Below the pieces are notes generated by a model that saw only the letters and a program-made list of their open reading frames with translations, had not been told where the DNA came from and made no database searches. Positions 1 to 7,290 of a DNA stretch of 14,447 nt are shown here, piece by piece; the stretch's first letter is position 1, and the number at the start of each line of letters is the position of its first letter. The DNA comes from DATDOO01 sp035293245 (lineage in GTDB: Bacteria > Pseudomonadota > Gammaproteobacteria > Methylococcales > Methylococcaceae). A program made the translations under genes and the position numbers. The stretch is taken from positions 1 to 14,447 of the forward strand of contig DATDOO010000040.1 in the NCBI GenBank assembly GCA_035293245.1, read 5' to 3'.

Positions 1-289
1 GCTGCTGTTGGTGCTCTGCAGGAGGAACTGGGTGATGATGGTGATGTTGCCGCCCTGGCCTTGCAAGGCGTTGGCGATGATCTGGCTGTTGTTGAGGATG
101 ACGAACTGGGGGTCGATGAGGATGTTGCCGCCGTTGCCCAGGCCACCCGCGGCGGAGGTGGTGATCAGGCTGTCGAGCATATACAGCCATTTATTGGTGA
201 AGACGCTGATGTTGCCGGCGTTGCCGAAAGCGGATGCCACGCTGATCCGGCTGTTTCCCGACAAATTGACTTCCTCGCCTTTCGCCAGG
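1..289 (-). repeat. Duplicated tract shared by the two exoprotein genes (copy in paralogue 2)
   Basis: Partner of 2562-2850. The visible proteins are identical over the last 40-odd residues except for one Leu/Met difference, ending in QFLLQSTNSS at the window edge. The true left boundary lies outside the window. Confidence 0.9.
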
Positions 290-2247
290 GGGCTGTTGAT
301 GGTGATGGAACCGGCGTCGCCGAAGCCTTCGTTGGTGGCGGTAATGCTGGAGTCTTCGTCGAGGTTCAGAAGCCGCGTGAACAGAGTGATATTGCCGCCG
401 TTCCCCAGCGCATCGCCCCCGGCGGAACTGCGGATTTCTCCGTTGTGATGGAGCGTGATTTTTTCAGCCAGGAGTCCGTTTATTCCGTAAATGGAAATGT
501 CTCCCGCGTTACCTCCCCCTCCCCAAGTGCCCGCCGAAATAACTCCTTCCTTTACCGCCACGTCGCGGGCCTGGATGGTGATACTGCCTCCGTCCCCTTC
601 GCTGTCCCAATCGCTCGACCACACTGAACTGTCGATCATGCTGAGGTATTGTCCGTCCGGCGATACGCCGCCGATGCGAACCGTGTCGGCTGTGATGGAA
701 ATGTCTCCCCCGGTGGCGTTACCTCCGGCGAAGGCGGTAATGCGTCCCCCGTCCGCAACCGCCACGTCCCGGGCGCGAATGGTGATCCCACCCGCATCCC
801 CCTGGTCCTGTCCCAGGAAGAACGTACCCACCGAAACGCTAATCTCGCTCGGGTTAAACCCGTCGGGTGCGGCGCCGCTGACGCGAACCGCATCGGCAGC
901 GGCAATGGAAATAATTCCCCCGTTACTCCAATTGTAAGAGTTGGCCGAGATGCGTCCCCCGTTCTCCACGGCCACATCCCGGGCATTTACGGTGATGATT
1001 CCCGGAGCACCCCAGGAATAGAATCCGGATACGCTGCCGATATATCCATTATCGACACGAACCCGGTTGCCGGCCGTGATGGAAATGTCTCCCGCATCAC
1101 CCTCGGCCATGACAGGGACCGGCGCCCACGGCCAGGAATATGGCCCCCGACCGTTGGAAGACGTACTGATTGCGGCGTTCTCCAAGAGCACGTCGTGAGC
1201 GGCCGTGATGGAAATGTCTCCCGCATAGCCGTCGCCCTCCGTATCCGCCTGGATTTGTCCCCCATCTTTCACCACGACCTCGCGGGCCTGAATGGTGATG
1301 TTTCCCCCGTCACCGCCGGAAGCAAATTCAGCCGAACTGGAAATCCTGCTGTATTCCAGTCCATCGGGCGATTCACCGCCCACGTGAACGGTGCCGTCGG
1401 CCGTGATGAAAATGTTTCCCGCATCGCCCGCGCCGGACGTGGTCGCGAGGATTTGCCCGCCGTTCTCCAGAACGACGTCCCGAGCACGTATTTCGATATC
1501 GCCGGCTTGCGCACCGGCCAAATCCGCGGGCGAGGTGGTGACGCGCGAACCGCTGCCGCTGGAGGTTGTGAGGGTCAACGTGCCTTGGGCATCCAGTTCG
1601 ATTTTTCCCCCGCCTTCCGCGCTCAATTCCGCATCGTTCGCGATCGTGATGTCGCCGGCGGAAAAGTGCAGTCCATTGCCATTCGAGACACCAAGCCGGG
1701 CACCATCAAAGCGGATGGGAGCGGCGGACTCGCTCAGAAAACCAAAGCTGGCGGGGGGAGCCGTGCTCAGGACGGTATTTGCGTTGTTGGTGTCCGCGTA
1801 AAACCGCTCACCGTTCTGGAAAGCCACATAATCCGCCGTGCTGGCGTGAAACGAACCGTTGACGTGGAGTTCGGCGTTGGGTCCGAACACCATCCCGGCC
1901 GGATTGACGAGGTACAGGTTCGCGGAGCTTGCGGAATTGATGGTGCCGTCGATGTTGGAAACGTTCCCGCCCGTGACACGCCCGATGATGTTTGTATAGC
2001 CCATCGAGTTGAACGTCGCGCTTTCCGGATGAGCAATCGAAAAATTGCCGAAACTGTGGAACAGATTGCTACCTCTGGGTGTGCCGCCGGTGATGTCGTA
2101 ATCCGAACCCCGGAGGGTTATGACCGTGTTCAAACCGCTTGAAGTGACGTCGGCCCCTGCTGGCGCGGCCAGTGCCGCCAGGACCAATACAGCCAAGCCG
2201 CAACCCGGCGGAAACGCGTGTTTCCGCCGGGCGGCACCTCTATTCAT
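1..2247 (-). CDS. TPS-type filamentous haemagglutinin-like exoprotein, paralogue 2 (3' end beyond window)
   Basis: I translated the minus strand from the ATG at 2247: 749 codons to base 1 with no stop, so the gene continues past the left edge. Residues 1-32 form a Sec signal peptide (basic MNRGAARRKH start, hydrophobic core, PAGA end); the mature protein begins DVTSSGLN. Residues about 33-160 are the TPS/haemagglutinin activity domain, with VNPAGMVFG near 114-122. The rest is Gly/Asp/Asn-rich beta-helix coils such as GDAGDISITA and ARDVAVENGGRI. A GGGAAGG ribosome site (2255-2261) lies 7 nt before the start. An in-frame ATG at 2286 would add 13 residues ahead of the signal and is less likely. 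It lies 56 bp after the first exoprotein, probably in one operon. No cysteine is visible in the mature part. By alignment with the neighbour only about 80 residues are missing. Role inferred: secreted adhesin or surface fibre exported by the adjacent TpsB. Confidence 0.9.
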   Translation of the reverse strand, partial: MNRGAARRKHAFPPGCGLAVLVLAALAAPAGADVTSSGLNTVITLRGSDYDITGGTPRGSNLFHSFGNFSIAHPESATFNSMGYTNIIGRVTGGNVSNIDGTINSASSANLYLVNPAGMVFGPNAELHVNGSFHASTADYVAFQNGERFYADTNNANTVLSTAPPASFGFLSESAAPIRFDGARLGVSNGNGLHFSAGDITIANDAELSAEGGGKIELDAQGTLTLTTSSGSGSRVTTSPADLAGAQAGDIEIRARDVVLENGGQILATTSGAGDAGNIFITADGTVHVGGESPDGLEYSRISSSAEFASGGDGGNITIQAREVVVKDGGQIQADTEGDGYAGDISITAAHDVLLENAAISTSSNGRGPYSWPWAPVPVMAEGDAGDISITAGNRVRVDNGYIGSVSGFYSWGAPGIITVNARDVAVENGGRISANSYNWSNGGIISIAAADAVRVSGAAPDGFNPSEISVSVGTFFLGQDQGDAGGITIRARDVAVADGGRITAFAGGNATGGDISITADTVRIGGVSPDGQYLSMIDSSVWSSDWDSEGDGGSITIQARDVAVKEGVISAGTWGGGGNAGDISIYGINGLLAEKITLHHNGEIRSSAGGDALGNGGNITLFTRLLNLDEDSSITATNEGFGDAGSITINSPLAKGEEVNLSGNSRISVASAFGNAGNISVFTNKWLYMLDSLITTSAAGGLGNGGNILIDPQFVILNNSQIIANALQGQGGNITIITQFLLQSTNSS
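688..1424 (-). repeat. Dispersed in-frame repeats encoding (G/D)AGDISITA coils in exoprotein paralogue 2
   Basis: A 26-bp word at 1072-1097 is repeated exactly at 1201-1226. Close relatives lie at 1399-1424 and from 688. Spacings are 129, 198 and 384 bp, all multiples of three. They alternate with a second word encoding ITIxARDVAVxxGG, so the coil architecture is a two-motif alternation. Several copies are followed by a SPDG or APDG turn. Confidence 0.8.
2204..2231 (-). repeat. Perfect 12-bp inverted repeat, 4-nt loop, in the signal-peptide codons of exoprotein paralogue 2
   Basis: Arms CCCGGCGGAAAC (2204-2215) and GTTTCCGCCGGG (2220-2231) are exact reverse complements around GCGT. In the mRNA the stem begins 16 nt after the start codon at 2247, within or next to the ribosome footprint. 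A GC-rich 12-bp stem there would be expected to slow initiation, but that is inference. No U-tract follows, so it does not look like an intrinsic terminator. Confidence 0.85.
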
Positions 2248-2254
2248 GACACAG

Positions 2255-2261
2255 CCTTCCC
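2255..2261 (-). promoter_or_regulatory. Ribosome binding site for exoprotein paralogue 2
   Basis: GGGAAGG on the minus strand, 7 nt before the ATG at 2247. It supports that start over the in-frame ATG at 2286, which has only a GAGGAA-like element and would place 13 extra polar residues ahead of the signal peptide. Confidence 0.6.
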
Positions 2262-2303
2262 GCGATTGAGCCGTTCTGGTCGACATGAGGCAAATTTCCT
2301 CAC

Positions 2304-5300
2304 TCACAGCGAGAGGGAGCACCCCTCCAGCGAAGCCGGCACGTAGTCCAGGGCGTTGTCCGGACTGCTCAGCACCACGCCCTGCATGGCAGAGGACGTG
2401 AAGGTGCTGCTGCTCTGCCCGCTGCGGCCGCAGCCTTCCTGGATCAGGCCGGAGGCGTCCATGAACACGCCGGGCAGGACGGAAATGCTGCCGGCGATGT
2501 TGGACTGGGCGGACTGGATGGACACGGTGCCCTGCAATCCGAACTGAGAAGAGGCGGAAATGCTGCTGTTGGTGCTCTGCAGGAGGAACTGGGTGATGAT
2601 GGTGATGTTGCCGCCCTGGCCTTGCATGGCGTTGGCGATGATCTGGCTGTTGTTGAGGATGACGAACTGGGGATCGATGAGGATGTTGCCGCCGTTACCC
2701 TGGCCTCCTGCGGCGGAGGTGGTGATCTGGCTGTCGCGCATGTACAGCCACTTGTTTGCGTAAATATTGATGTCGCCGGCGTTGCCCAGAGCGGATGCCA
2801 CGGTGATGCGGCTGTTGCCCAGCAGGTTGACTTCCTCCCCTTTCCATTGGGTGCCGTTGACGGTGACCGAACCGGCGTCGGAGGCGCTTTCGCTGGTGGC
2901 GCCGATGCCGGACCCGTCGTCCAGGGTCAGGAGGTTGGCGAACAGGGTGACGCTGCCGCCATTTCCCGTGACATTGCCCCGTGCGCTGGCGGAAATCCGG
3001 CTTTGTCCCGACAGGGAGATTGAAGCCGCCGGGGCGATGCCCGATTCCACGTTCATGTCGCTCAGGTGAATGTCGCCGCCGAGCGCATTGCTCCAGGTTT
3101 CGCTCAATATCGCACCGCCGTTTTGCAGGGTGGCCTGACCCAGGCGAAGATCGATCTCACCTCCGCCTTTTGAGGTCATGGATTTGTTGGTGGTGGAAAT
3201 CGTGCCGTTATCCAGTAGCAGGTTACCGATAACGCCCTTGACAGTACCCCCCGACCAGCCTGCATCGTTGGCTGGATCGGTCCAGGCAGGATTTTCGCCG
3301 AGCATTTCGCTGGCGATAATTCCCCTGTTCCGCACGACAAGGTCGTCCACGTGGAGATGGATGGTTCCCGTGCCCCCGGAGGCATTTGCATTGCTGCTGT
3401 TGCGGAGGACGGCATTGTCGATGGTGAGACGATCCGCGCTGACGTGGACGTCTCCCGCTTCCCCCGTGCCGTTCGTCGAACTGGAAACGATTCCGCCATC
3501 GGCAATGAGAATTTCCCTGGCTCCAATGGAAACAAGTGCGGCGTCCCCGGAAGATGTTGTGGTCCCGATAATCCCGGAGGGTACGGCATTACCCGATCCT
3601 GTCACCAGCACGGTATCGGCATGAACATCAATGATGCCGCCATTGCCGAAGCCCGTGGTTCCGGCGGTGATAACCCCCCCGCTGCGCAGAACGACATTGT
3701 CGGCATCAACCGTAATCCCGCCGCCATCGCCGAAACCCGTGGTTCCTGCGTTGATAATTCCCCCATTGCGCAGAACGAGATTGGGGGTGGAGAAAGTCAT
3801 AATTCCCGCGTCGCCAGTCGCGGGCGGGGAGTCGGCCAAGCTGCGCGACATGTTTTGGATAACGCTGTGATCGACGAGAATGGACTGTCCGGCAAAGATT
3901 TCTATGGAACCCCCCAGCCCACTTCCACTCGTGTTGGCATCAAGGGCGGAATTGTTGGTAAGGACCAGTGATTTTTCCAGCTCGACCCATAAATTGCCGC
4001 CGTTCCCCTGGTCATACGAGGAAACGAAAATAGAGCCGTTGTCCATGGATAACGTGTCCGCAAAAATCTCTACGGTGCCGCCCTCGCCGGAACCTTTCGT
4101 CCAGCCGATAATTTCTCCTCCGTTCGTTATATTCACGCTCTGGGTTTCCAGTGTGATCCCTCCCGCTTTTCCCGACGAGCCGGTTGTTGACCGGATGGAG
4201 CTTGCAACCCTCTGATTGCCGACTTCCCTGCTTCCAGTCAAGGTTATGGATTCATCGGCCGCTATCGATATGTTTCCCGCATCGCCGGAGCCGAGCGTGC
4301 TCGCGTCCAGATAGCCGCCGTTGCGCAGCAAAAGCTGCCCGGTATCGACATCGATGCTGCCGCCTTGGGCGCTTCCCTTGGTGGTGCTGAAGATGCTGGA
4401 GCTGTTCAGGTCCAGCGCATTGGACTTGACCCAGACGTTGCCGCCGGACGCCGCGTTGTCCGCCGCGGCCAGGATGTTGCTGCCACTCAGATTGACCTGG
4501 TCGCCCGAAAGGTAAACCCGCCCGATGGGCGGCCCCGCTTCGGGCCCCTTCAGGGTGCTGTTGGTGATCGTGACGGTGCCCGAAGCAGGGGATGTGTCGC
4601 TATCGGGATTCGGAATGACCGCAATTTCGCCGGCTTCGTTCATGGCGCGGAGTGAAATGTCGCCGCCGGGGAGCTCAATGGAGGCGTTTTCGATCGTAAT
4701 GTTTCCAGCGGCCAGTTGAATGCCCTGGTTGGCCGAGGTGCCGACAATTCGGCTGCCCTCCACGCGAATTTCCGCGCTGGGAGCCAGGAAGCCGAACGCC
4801 TGGGGGGCGGCGCTGCTCAAGACTTCGCCGGCTTGGGGGGCGGCGTGAAATTCGCTGTCGTCTCCCATTTTCAAGTAATCCGCCGTGGTGGCGTGGAAAA
4901 CACCATCGACATTCAAGGACGCACTGGCGCCGAATACCATTCCTGCCGGATTGATCAGATACAAATTGGCGGGGGATGCAGAATTGATCTGGCCGTTGAT
5001 AATCGATTCCGATCCACCCGTGACACGCCCAATGATATTGCTCGCAGTTGTGGGCCCAAATGTGGCGCTTTCGTCAGGACTGAGCGAAAACTCGCCGAAA
5101 CTGTGAAACAGGTTCGATGTTCTCAATGTCCCGCCGGATATTGCATAGTCCTTGCTGATCGCCGCACCCGTTACGAGATTATTGGTGCCAGGGTTTGGCG
5201 CGACGACTCCAACCACTGTACCCAGGCCACTGCTGGTCACGTTGTCCACAGCAAAAGTTGGTGCTGTATACGCCGCGAGAATTGACGTAATGAACACGCG

Positions 5301-5345
5301 ACAGGCAGGGAGCCGGAGTTTCGAGCGGGTGTGGAGCGTGTTCAT
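2304..5345 (-). CDS. TPS-type filamentous haemagglutinin-like exoprotein, paralogue 1
   Basis: 1013 residues, complete. The start at 5345 is chosen for its GAGGAG site 5 nt upstream and a normal signal peptide (residues 1 to about 32, ending APTFA). An ATG at 5372 adds nine polar residues and lacks a ribosome site. Residues about 33-165 are the TPS/haemagglutinin activity domain recognised by TpsB, with INPAGMVFG at 131-139. Residues about 190-930 are repetitive beta-helix coils rich in GGxI, GDAG and N/D turns, including two tandem 28-residue units. The mature protein has only two cysteines, both near the end (Cys972 and Cys1009, in EGCGRSG and LEGCSLSL). This resembles the C-terminal cysteine pair of HMW1-type exoproteins that stay cell-attached; retention here is inference. 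It is flanked by the transporter (28 bp) and a paralogue (56 bp), so the three are probably co-transcribed. It is small for an FHA-like protein, and no toxin or CDI domain is visible. Ligand and function are unknown. Confidence 0.93.
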   Translation of the reverse strand: MNTLHTRSKLRLPACRVFITSILAAYTAPTFAVDNVTSSGLGTVVGVVAPNPGTNNLVTGAAISKDYAISGGTLRTSNLFHSFGEFSLSPDESATFGPTTASNIIGRVTGGSESIINGQINSASPANLYLINPAGMVFGASASLNVDGVFHATTADYLKMGDDSEFHAAPQAGEVLSSAAPQAFGFLAPSAEIRVEGSRIVGTSANQGIQLAAGNITIENASIELPGGDISLRAMNEAGEIAVIPNPDSDTSPASGTVTITNSTLKGPEAGPPIGRVYLSGDQVNLSGSNILAAADNAASGGNVWVKSNALDLNSSSIFSTTKGSAQGGSIDVDTGQLLLRNGGYLDASTLGSGDAGNISIAADESITLTGSREVGNQRVASSIRSTTGSSGKAGGITLETQSVNITNGGEIIGWTKGSGEGGTVEIFADTLSMDNGSIFVSSYDQGNGGNLWVELEKSLVLTNNSALDANTSGSGLGGSIEIFAGQSILVDHSVIQNMSRSLADSPPATGDAGIMTFSTPNLVLRNGGIINAGTTGFGDGGGITVDADNVVLRSGGVITAGTTGFGNGGIIDVHADTVLVTGSGNAVPSGIIGTTTSSGDAALVSIGAREILIADGGIVSSSTNGTGEAGDVHVSADRLTIDNAVLRNSSNANASGGTGTIHLHVDDLVVRNRGIIASEMLGENPAWTDPANDAGWSGGTVKGVIGNLLLDNGTISTTNKSMTSKGGGEIDLRLGQATLQNGGAILSETWSNALGGDIHLSDMNVESGIAPAASISLSGQSRISASARGNVTGNGGSVTLFANLLTLDDGSGIGATSESASDAGSVTVNGTQWKGEEVNLLGNSRITVASALGNAGDINIYANKWLYMRDSQITTSAAGGQGNGGNILIDPQFVILNNSQIIANAMQGQGGNITIITQFLLQSTNSSISASSQFGLQGTVSIQSAQSNIAGSISVLPGVFMDASGLIQEGCGRSGQSSSTFTSSAMQGVVLSSPDNALDYVPASLEGCSLSL
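2562..2850 (-). repeat. Duplicated tract shared by the two exoprotein genes (copy in paralogue 1)
   Basis: This tract aligns without gaps to 1-289 at an offset of 2561 bases. The part matching 1-135 differs at only two bases (window positions 66 and 112). Similarity then declines but stays recognisable through the segment encoding KGEEVNL, GNSRI and NKWLYM. It encodes the last beta-helix coils before the C-terminal tail. Confidence 0.9.
3637..3788 (-). repeat. 84-bp in-frame tandem repeat (28 residues) in exoprotein paralogue 1
   Basis: CCGCCATTGCCGAAGCCCGT at 3637 recurs with two changes at 3721. The period is 84 bp, and the second copy degenerates after about 65 bp. In protein it is two successive coils with the pattern LRxGGxIxAGTTGFGxGG followed by a short I-V-D-A-D strand. 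This is consistent with expansion of beta-helix rungs by slippage or unequal recombination. Confidence 0.8.
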
Positions 5346-5350
5346 GGCGT

Positions 5351-5356
5351 CTCCTC
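5351..5356 (-). promoter_or_regulatory. Ribosome binding site fixing the start of exoprotein paralogue 1
   Basis: GAGGAG on the minus strand, 5 nt before the ATG at 5345. It decides between that start and the upstream in-frame ATG at 5372, which begins one base after the tpsB stop codon and has no such site. Confidence 0.75.
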
Positions 5357-5373
5357 GTTTGATCCGTCCCATT

Positions 5374-7200
5374 TCAGAACGGAGAAAAATTCACCGCGAA
5401 GTGCACGCCGGAGTCCTGCAGGTCGTGGCCGTTGTTCTCGACCTTGACGATGGGACGCGCCCAGTAGAACTCCACGTGCCAGGCCCTGGCCGGATCGAAG
5501 TGCAGGCCCAGCCCGGCGCTAGCCAGGGTGTGGGGGTGGTCCGTCGGGAAATTCACGTTCCACGCTCCGCCGAAATCGAAGAACGGCGTGAAGTGCATGA
5601 CGCCCTCGCCCATCTGGCTCTTGAGGATGGGGATGCGGAACTCCAGGGAGGTGGCGTAGCCGCTGTCGCGCACCACCTGGTTCTTGCGGTAGCCGCGCAC
5701 GCTGTACATGCCGCCCAGGGCGTACTGTTCCAGGGACAGGAGTTGGTCGCCGGTGAGCTGCACGTTGCCGGTCAGGTGCATTTCGATGCCCGTGTCCCAC
5801 AGGCGCTGGATCCACTGGGCCTGCCCCAGCCAGAAGAAATAGCGTCCGTCGGGCACGAAGTCCCCGCCTTCGTGGACGGTGGCGTCCAGCACGTCCACGC
5901 CCCAGTTGGCCACGGAACGCAGGGCGATGACCCGGTTTTCCGTGCGGTTGAGCCAGTCCTGGCCGAAGCGCAGCACGCTCACGTTGCTCACGCCCTGGTC
6001 GTCCGCGCCGCGCGAGAAGGGAAACGGTTCGTCGAGCAGGAACGCCTTGCTGTGGCGGCGCTCCGCTATCACGCCGAGGGTGACGGTGTTCTCCAGGCTT
6101 TTCCACACCGGTTGGAAGACGCCGACGCCGAAAGTTTCCGACTGGTTGAAGATGTTCAACTGGTCGAAGGGTTCTTCCACCACGTGGGCCTCGCTGTGCT
6201 GGTAGCGCAGCTTGAGCGCCGTGTCCCAAGGGGTGAAGGGCAGGGCGTAGTCGAATTCGTACTGTTCCTGGCCCTCGGTCAGGTTGAAGTTGCCGTCGAA
6301 CTGGTCGCCGACGCCGAACAGGTTGCGGTGGCCGGCCCATACCTCGAAGCCTTCCGCGCCCACGGACGGCACGCCATCGTTGTTGTAGCCCAGGGTGAGG
6401 AAATAGGGGCGGGCTTCCTCGACGCGGGCGCGCAGAATCGCCTCGCCTGGCTTCAGGCCCGGCGCCAGTTCCGCGTTGATGCGCTTGATGAGTTGGCTCT
6501 GTTGCAACAGTTGCAGGTTTTCCTGCAGTTCTTTGACGTTGAGGGGCTTTTCCTGGGCGTCGCGCGCAATGCGCGGACGGAGATAAAACTCGCGCAGGTG
6601 ATCGAGTCCCTCGATCTGCACGTCGGTCAGACGGCCTTCGACGATCTTGATCCGCAGTTCGCCGTCCTGCACCGACTGCTCGGGCAGCACCGCGCCGGAA
6701 TTGATGTAGCCGTGCTGGATGTAGTGCAGGGTCAGGTCCTGGCGCAACTGGCGCAGGTCGTCGGCGCTCACGTCCTTGCCCTCGTAGCGGCCGGTGATGG
6801 CGGCAAGCTCCTCGTTGCTGAAGACGGTGTTGCCTTCCAGTTTGACCCGCTTGAGGTGCAGGATGGGCGGGCCGGCGTCGCGGGCCGGCGGTGCCGCTTC
6901 GGGGACGGGCGGGGCGGCGATGACCGGCTGCTCTTCCTCCCCTCGTGGAAGCACGGGTTTTTCCCGCAGGCGCTGGGAAGGCCGTTCCATGGTTCCGACT
7001 GCCCCGGTGAACGGCGCGGCCGGAACGGGGGATGGGCCGAGCAGTCCCGAGGAGATCAGGAGGAGAATGCAGCGATTGCGCCGGATGGCGCGCGATTCGG
7101 GCGTTCTGCGCCTTTCTTTCTGTCCGAGGGGTGTTTCTCTGTCCGGAAGTCCTGTTTCCGTATTGGAGGTGACATTCATACCGGGAGGTGCCCGCTTCAT
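5374..7200 (-). CDS. TpsB / ShlB-FhaC-HecB family outer-membrane transporter
   Basis: 608 residues, the usual size for this family. TpsB proteins are Omp85-related 16-strand barrels that bind the TPS domain of their partner in the periplasm and export it. Visible order: a long polar N-region (1-41), hydrophobic signal core (about 42-63), Pro-rich linker (about 80-112), POTRA 1 (about 113-190, with EGNTVFS and the L-P-x-Q strand), POTRA 2 (about 191-263, with ELQENLQLLQQ), and a beta-barrel to a C-terminal Phe (VNFSPF). The L6 motif VRGY is at 501-504. The 41-residue run before the hydrophobic core is long for a signal peptide. ATGs at 7200 and 7179 are possible starts and neither has a clear Shine-Dalgarno site, so the exact start is uncertain. 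The two TPS exoproteins downstream on the same strand are the obvious substrates; one transporter serving two is inference. Confidence 0.93.
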   Translation of the reverse strand: MKRAPPGMNVTSNTETGLPDRETPLGQKERRRTPESRAIRRNRCILLLISSGLLGPSPVPAAPFTGAVGTMERPSQRLREKPVLPRGEEEQPVIAAPPVPEAAPPARDAGPPILHLKRVKLEGNTVFSNEELAAITGRYEGKDVSADDLRQLRQDLTLHYIQHGYINSGAVLPEQSVQDGELRIKIVEGRLTDVQIEGLDHLREFYLRPRIARDAQEKPLNVKELQENLQLLQQSQLIKRINAELAPGLKPGEAILRARVEEARPYFLTLGYNNDGVPSVGAEGFEVWAGHRNLFGVGDQFDGNFNLTEGQEQYEFDYALPFTPWDTALKLRYQHSEAHVVEEPFDQLNIFNQSETFGVGVFQPVWKSLENTVTLGVIAERRHSKAFLLDEPFPFSRGADDQGVSNVSVLRFGQDWLNRTENRVIALRSVANWGVDVLDATVHEGGDFVPDGRYFFWLGQAQWIQRLWDTGIEMHLTGNVQLTGDQLLSLEQYALGGMYSVRGYRKNQVVRDSGYATSLEFRIPILKSQMGEGVMHFTPFFDFGGAWNVNFPTDHPHTLASAGLGLHFDPARAWHVEFYWARPIVKVENNGHDLQDSGVHFAVNFSPF

Positions 7201-7290
7201 TTTTTTGTTTTAGCCCGTGTATTCTGGCAGGAATACATATTTCTTCAATTTTTCCCCCGGCCAATGGCCGCGAAGTCCAGGTAAAGCAAA
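7201..7290. promoter_or_regulatory. Divergent promoter region between tpsB and the CHAT operon
   Basis: This 90-bp region is the only gap between the two divergent units, so it must hold leftward and rightward promoters unless these lie inside coding sequence. It is AT-richer than its surroundings (7201-7255). TATTCT at 7220-7225 could serve as a -10 element, but I see no convincing -35 partner. A short AGGT about 11 nt before the ATG at 7291 is the only ribosome-site candidate for the CHAT gene. Confidence 0.6.
7218..7237. promoter_or_regulatory. Perfect 20-bp dyad, candidate operator
   Basis: TGTATTC-TGGCAG-GAATACA has 7-bp perfect arms with a 6-bp spacer. It sits 17 bp from the tpsB start codon and 53 bp from the CHAT start codon, so one dimeric regulator could control both units. 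It does not match the CRP or LexA consensus. A second palindrome, CGGCCAATGGCCG, lies at 7258-7270. Confidence 0.5.

Noticed and set aside
688..1424. Regularly spaced repeats resembling a CRISPR array
   Set aside because: Copies are degenerate, spacings differ (129, 198 and 384 bp) but always in multiples of three, and they lie in an open reading frame as beta-helix coils.
649..2142. 497-residue plus-strand open frame
   Set aside because: It is antisense to the exoprotein paralogue 2 frame, which has a signal peptide, TPS domain and regular coils. The plus-strand frame has repetitive Gly/Arg/Asp composition mirroring those repeats and no recognisable domain.
5346..5372. Nine-residue N-terminal extension of exoprotein paralogue 1
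   Set aside because: No ribosome site precedes the ATG at 5372, while GAGGAG at 5351-5356 precedes the ATG at 5345.
7225..7245. TGGCA element as a sigma-54 promoter
   Set aside because: The required GC at the -12 spacing is absent; the following bases are ATATTTC.
5152..7284. 710-residue plus-strand open frame antisense to tpsB
   Set aside because: Its composition (Val, Ala, His, Gln, Arg runs) is the usual shadow of a GC-rich gene on the other strand. The minus-strand frame has POTRA and VRGY motifs.
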